A DNA stretch of 64,000 bases from Drosophila pseudoobscura. Taxonomy: Eukaryota; Arthropoda; Insecta; Diptera; Drosophilidae. Below are positions 59,099-64,000 of the stretch, piece after piece. Location: assembly GCF_009870125.1 (NCBI RefSeq), contig NC_046683.1, positions 52,095,869 through 52,159,868 of the forward strand, read 5' to 3'. The notes under the pieces are model-generated. The model was given only the letters and a program-made list of their open reading frames with translations, did not search any database and had not been told where the DNA came from. The translations under genes and the position numbers were made by a program. The number at the start of each line of letters is the position of its first letter. Position 1 is the first letter of the stretch.

Positions 59099-60868
59099 CA
59101 CCCCACTCTCGTACTCTGGCGTTGACCGCGACCTGTTGCCCCCCTCAGTGGGTCAGGCACGTGCCACGGCTTCCGATTGTAATGGGAAAAATGCAATGAA
59201 ATCGAAATGCAAGCTGAAAACTGGGCCAATGCAAGTGCACTGGGAGAAATCCCCGTCAGATTACCCTCCAGCCAAATGCTAATAAATTGAGTGTGCAATC
59301 TCAATCGCCTGGAATCGCTTTGAATCAAAAAACCCCTTTTGGCTAATCGCTAAAAACAACAAAACCCGCCCGGCCACAAGCCAAAACTTTTAATTCAAAA
59401 GCAATTTTCAACAGGATCAGGCAACACCTGCATGACCAACCCGGTCTAGGGCAGGCCGGGGCTCGGCAGGGCAGGGTCCAACCCCGCCTGATCCTTTGCC
59501 TAATGCACTTTGCCTGTTGCCAAGGGGGTGCTAAGCCCTGGACCCGGTACAAGGTACACGATACACGGGACAACACCCGACAACAGCGACAGGGCTGTCG
59601 GCTTTAGTCAATCGTCTATTAACTTTTTGCCAGTTCTCGTTCTCCTTCTGGAGCGAGGACAGTGGGTCCACTTTCATTATATTGGAAACTGAAAAGGCAA
59701 TGGCTACAGTTTCTCCATCACTAACCTCTATACAGGGCTTACTAATGTATTTGAATGCTTTGGCACCACTGTGCCCTTGGCTTTGGCTGTGGCTGCTATT
59801 GTGTGTGTTTATCATTTGGTAGCTCAGCTTGTGCCTGTCGTGGATGCCGCTAATATTGAACCCTCCCCCAGATACCATAGTTGCAGTCATAGTCCATGGC
59901 ATGGTATACAATGGCATGGCTAATGGCAATGTCGTTTGCAGCTTGTCCTACTTGTAATGTGCTGGCGCACAGCTGACGCGCTCCCATGGACCGACCGAGA
60001 GTGTGTGGATTTTGTGAACCTGTCCGGACCGAGCGCAGCGTCAGCTGTGGCCTGTTCGTAGCCGTAGCCCTGTGGCATGTGGAACGTACCATGTAGCCAC
60101 CAAGCAACCACCACCCGGGAGAACCAGAAGAGCTGCACCGGCTGCATAAACCAACAATAGTCGGTCCTAGGTCCTTGGTCCTTCGGCGGACGCTTCGATA
60201 CGCACCCATTGCGCATATTCCACGCCCGCATTCGCATTCGCCGGGCATCGAGCACGGAACGATTCTTCATAAGGCGAATTCTGACAGAGCGGAAACGATC
60301 TGATTGCAATTTTTTCATTTCATTATTCAAGTTGTGGCTGTGTTGTTTTTGGCTAGGGTTGGCCGATTAAGTTCTTCTAAATAAACATTTAGATGAAGCC
60401 CGTTGATAAATTGGCCGCTGGCCCTCGCTGACAGCCTCAATTTGATGCGCGGGAATCTCTGCAACTGTTCCAAGGTCCATCAAATGCTAAAATAATAAGC
60501 CACATGGCCATGGCCCATGGGTTTTTCCTTAGATTAACCACGAGTATCTTCAGAAGTATCTCTTGAGAAGTATCTCTTCAGAAGTGTATCGCCGATTCAA
60601 TGTGTGGGCTTTCTTTTGCTTGATTCTCTGGCTGCTTGCTTAGAACAAAAGTTGGGCCATAAATAATGACGTAATCCGACTACGCAGAATAATATTTGTT
60701 TTCATTATACATATGTATCTCTTTAACTTATTTCGGCTGCTGTGCTCATCCCAGGGGCCGCTGCTCATCTTCAGTTGGAGTTAAAACACGAAGCGAACAA
60801 CAACGATCACAAAAGTTCTAAGCTACTCGTACATATATTCCAAATCTATTCAGTCCCATAAAAGTGCA
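59099..60868. other. Intergenic spacer between cuticle genes
   Basis: No gene is supported. Several overlapping minus-strand frames at 59531-60330 lack domains and splice or promoter support. Confidence 0.5.
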
Positions 60869-61333
60869 ATGAAATTGGTTGGTATTCGTATTCAAGTTGA
60901 TTATTTAGTCGTTTACCGATGATAAACTTTTGATTTTTGTTGTTGTTTAGTTAAGACAAATCTTGTGTGTGATTTTGCTGTCGGCTTTGGTCTCGTCAGC
61001 GGCTCTAGAGAAGGGTGAGCGTGAGGAGGCACTACACTTCAAGTAAGTCCGATGCGTTCTCTTCTTACGAATAAAGGTCCATCCTTTCCCTTTATCCTCA
61101 TAAGTTTTCACACGGAAAACGGTCATCAGAGGACCGAGGACATAACCTACACGGTTAGGCCGGAAACGGATCGGGACGCGAAGGAGAAGGGTACCCCCAA
61201 ACCCGTGGAGTATCGTGGCGGATATAGCTTCATCTCAGCGGATGGCTACGAGTATCAGGTGCTCTACAAGGCTAATAAAAATGGCTTCCAGCCCTATGTG
61301 ACGGCGCATAAGATCAAATCGGATAAGATCTAA
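60869..61333 (+). CDS. Small R&R cuticle protein
   Basis: Exons 60869-60877, 60951-61042 and 61105-61333 give 109 aa. The first exon codes only MKL, a common plan in insect cuticle genes. The signal peptide is MKLLRQILCVILLSALVSSA. The mature part is one R&R-type chitin-binding domain: FHTENGHQRTEDITYTV, VEYRGGYSFISADGYEYQVLYKANKNGFQPYV in order (kept as two short blocks; the Gly-Tyr-Tyr and Asn-Gly-Phe positions are present). Such small proteins are packed into chitin layers (family knowledge). The donor at 60878 (GTTGGT) was chosen because it gives a clean signal peptide. An exact ortholog name is not recognised. The gene is 1.8 kb from Cpr66D, in divergent orientation. Confidence 0.8.
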
Positions 61334-62024
61334 AGACTAATATTTCTTTTGTGTTGTGATAGATGATAAATAAACCGAATTTTTAACTGTGTATTAAGCG
61401 TGGCTTCAAAGCTCTCTACGTTCGGGTGCCTGTCATGGCTAAGACAAGCTTTTGATCGTCGATCGTTAATCTTTTGGATACGGACAGGGAGATTGCTACA
61501 TCAGCATATTAATGAGGGATACCCTAACCATATCTGCGGCTATTGAGACTTTGGCAAACAGCTAAAAACTGGTTTGGACCCTATTTAAGGTCTATTTTCA
61601 AGGCTATTAAGATTCATTCCTCCCATTTAAAAAGTGGTTTTGTGATTTGAATTTCATTTTTGGTCTTAGGGTATACAATGGTCAGTTTTCCCTGTAGAAA
61701 AACTTTCTTTTCGTGTGGTTGCTTGATTAGTTTTCCATTTTGTGGCATTTTAAATGTAATGCACATTTTCGAGAGTCGCTTGCGGTCGCGTGTGTGGAAC
61801 TCTTTTCTGTTTTATTATGCAAACAAAATTAGAGACAAGGGATTGGGCAACCACCGTGGGCTTACTCAGCAGTTCCTCGAGGGCCCCGTCATTAAAGGTG
61901 GTCGCAGATGAGTCTCTTGGCTGTGGCCTCGACGAAGCAGATTCATTTGACTGCTAGCCGCGTTGGTCGTTGGTTGCGTTGCTCTTCGGTGGATATCTTC
62001 GAACAATACCCGGTACCCGTAAAG
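61334..62024. other. Spacer, may hold a first exon of the next gene
   Basis: AATAAA for the R&R gene is near 61370. No coding region is clear. Confidence 0.4.
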
Positions 62025-62510
62025 ATGATGAATATATTTTTTTTTGTTGGCACTAGCTGCAGCAGCGGCCAGGAGTCTGGAAATTGTCTCAATATCAACA
62101 ACAAGTTGGTCCACGGATTGGTCCTGTTGCTGGCTTGCATTTTACTAGGCGCCAACATCAACAGCGCATCCTTTGCCCCTGGCACTGTGCTGGATATCAT
62201 GCTCGGTGAAACTACTGTGGAGCAGCTAAAATATATACCCCTCGCCGACGGTTATGAGTTTGGGTGAGTTTGGGTTTGCTTTTGGTCACATTCTCCTTTT
62301 GAATACTAATCTTGAACCCATTCTTTGTTCAGTTACACCCTACCCAATGGCGCTCATCGCGATGAGATTGGAAAGGTGTTAAGTGGCACTTCGGCCGCCA
62401 AGGATCTGGAGAACGCCAACAACTTGGCACGCAACCATCGTCCCTCCCGCGAAAATGGCCTAAAGGTGCGCAAGCTCTCTGGCAAATCCCTCGCATCTCT
62501 GGCTGGTTAA
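62025..62510 (+). CDS. Small secreted cuticle-like protein, incomplete R&R segment
   Basis: Exons 62025-62263 and 62333-62510 are joined in frame by a good donor (TTTGG/GTGAGT) and acceptor (TTGTTCAG). The hydrophobic stretch LVHGLVLLLACILLGANINSA reads as a signal peptide. The mature part is SFAPGTVLDIMLGETTVEQL, then IPLADGYEFGYTLPNGAHRDEIG, which resembles the opening of an R&R domain, then a basic tail ending KSLASLAG. The usual second half of R&R (GxYxYxxPDG) is missing. The start is uncertain: the in-frame ATG at 62025 puts 29 extra residues before the signal peptide, so a spliced upstream exon ending near 62105 (AACAAG) is possible. Neighbouring cuticle genes support a cuticular role. 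Not recognised by name. Confidence 0.55.
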
Positions 62511-64000
62511 GCACCCCCTCCCCATCCATCCATACATCATTTTTTTAAAATAGTTTTCCTCTTGGAATTAGCCGCCATAGTGGACAAAACTGTGCCAACT
62601 GCTTTAGGTTTATTTATTAGTATACATACATATGTGCAATCTTTGCAAAAGCCAATAAACATTGATTGATCAAGCAAAAGTGATATGGTATGTACATATG
62701 TATATGGTTCGTAAAATTCGCATTTCTGATGCCAACTTGTTTGTTGCGCATTGCGCAATGTGTTCAGTTAATGTAAACAAAAGGCGAGGAGATGCAGATA
62801 AAATGGTGTGTAAATAATGTGCAAATTTTGATAGATAGGAGTTTTGACTCGCTACAGGTCACAGGTTCAATCAAATCGAAATTTTCATAGCCATATTAAA
62901 CAGACTTAACAGATGTTGGATATTTTCTGGGGTACGGAGATAACGTTTATATTAAATGCTTTGGGGAAACAGCTTATACCAGACACAACTATATATACTC
63001 CTATGGCAAGGGCAGTACCTTTTTTGGTTAATTCAAATTAGTTGCTAGAAAACAATCAATGACTACATCTTTCACTAAAAACAAACAGCTATAAATTCTT
63101 CTGGAGCATTTGTGAGGCTTTGAAAATTAATTTTAAATGATGGCAAAATCATATAAACCTACAAAATTAATGAATATTTGGGTGGGTGCTGCGAACCCAT
63201 TTACATTTATCAGAAAATATGATGGAATTTCAATTAATCAGAAATTTTTAATGGGAAAATTGCATTGACTTTAAGTTTATTTCGTATTTAATTATTTAGT
63301 ATTTTTTAATTGAACTACAAAATATTCACACATACTTAAATTTTTAGTTCCACTGCCTGAAAGTATGCCATTGAAGCAATGGGGGGCTTAAAGCCATTCA
63401 AGTTTTTTGCTTAAGTCTTTTGACTTGCAGCAAGAAAAAGAATTGAAAACAGGTTTTTAGTTTTAAATGCTTCCATCGTCAATTAAGTGTACAAAGCACT
63501 CGTATTTTATGAACTAAAATTTAGTAATAAATGTTGTAAGTGGAAATGCAGGCAAAGTGCAGATAAATTTAAATTAAATTGCACTTCACGGCTATCAATC
63601 GCTCGGTAGGCGTTTTTTTACCCCGAAAAACAACATTTATTGTGACCAGCTGAAGATGCATCAAATACAACCGAAATATAAAGAACCGAAAAAATGGTCA
63701 GAGCCAGCAATAAAATTAAATTATACGCACCATTCATAATGTCAAGTGTCAGGCAGAAGTATTAAGTATTTCTGTGTTTCTGCTTTTGCGGCATGCAAAT
63801 ATTACGAAACGAATGCTTCGAATGATAATAAAGAAATGAAAAAACAACACCAATGTGACATTTACATACTTCAAGAATTGCGGGAGTGCGGGACAGGGGA
63901 GGGGGGCAGAGCAGGGGCGGTATAGAAAGAGACGGGGAGACAAGCTATTAAAACATTGCCATTATCGCGCAAGTGCTAATTTTGCAGACCCACTTGAAGA
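62511..64000. other. Intergenic AT-rich spacer
   Basis: No gene is supported. A poly(A) signal for the preceding gene (AATAAA) lies near 62654. Confidence 0.5.

Noticed and set aside
59531-60330. Three overlapping minus-strand frames of about 132-136 codons
   Set aside because: They overlap in different frames, contain no domains and have no promoter or splice pattern.

Overview
The window is Drosophila nuclear DNA. It has short introns of about 55-100 nt with GT..AG ends, TATA/Inr, Motif 1/Motif 6 and DRE promoter elements, AT-rich microsatellite-dense spacers, and an ordered gene set recalled from Muller element D (66D of D. melanogaster 3L). A 540-bp repeat at 26337-26876 carries the sequence typical of the obscura-group INE-1/SGM ('mini-me') family, so an obscura-group species such as D. 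pseudoobscura (arm XR) is the likely source. The species call is an inference from memory, not a search.

Layout. 1-6.6 kb: gene-free, low complexity. 6.6-17.3 kb: housekeeping block with a ZC3H3-type CCCH protein (CG6694, -), a Pus7-type pseudouridine synthase (CG6745, +) sharing its 259-bp upstream gap, a MADF protein (-), and a BTB-zinc-finger gene (CG6765, +) whose 5'UTR intron appears to contain the MADF gene. 17.4-23.5 kb: omega glutathione transferase cluster: GstO3 (+), sepia (+), GstO2 (-, one 31-nt first exon spliced to either of two complete GST bodies) and GstO1 (-). 23.5-30.6 kb: regulatory or untranslated DNA with several core promoters, a diverged four-copy motif array carrying AP-1/ARE-like and HSE-like cores, and the INE-1-type insertion inside that array. 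30.6-33.1 kb: the zinc transporter foi.

35.1-45.5 kb: two paralogous ZAD plus 12-C2H2 genes, one intronless (+) and one with two introns (-), flanking an SHPRH-like SNF2/PHD/RING gene (CG7376-like). 46.6-50.2 kb: fmt, the PP6 regulatory (SAPS) subunit, followed by about 5 kb of AT-rich presumed 3'UTR. 55.2-56.7 kb: Prdm13-like gene (-). 58.3-62.5 kb: cuticle genes: Cpr66D (-), a small R&R protein (+), and a small secreted protein with only the start of an R&R-like segment (+).

Functional links: the GST cluster supplies omega-class reductase activity, with sepia making the drosopterin precursor. The foi, Prdm13 and cuticle genes are developmental or secretory. The most unusual features are the two-body GstO2 gene and the repeated stress-element-like array upstream of the GST cluster.
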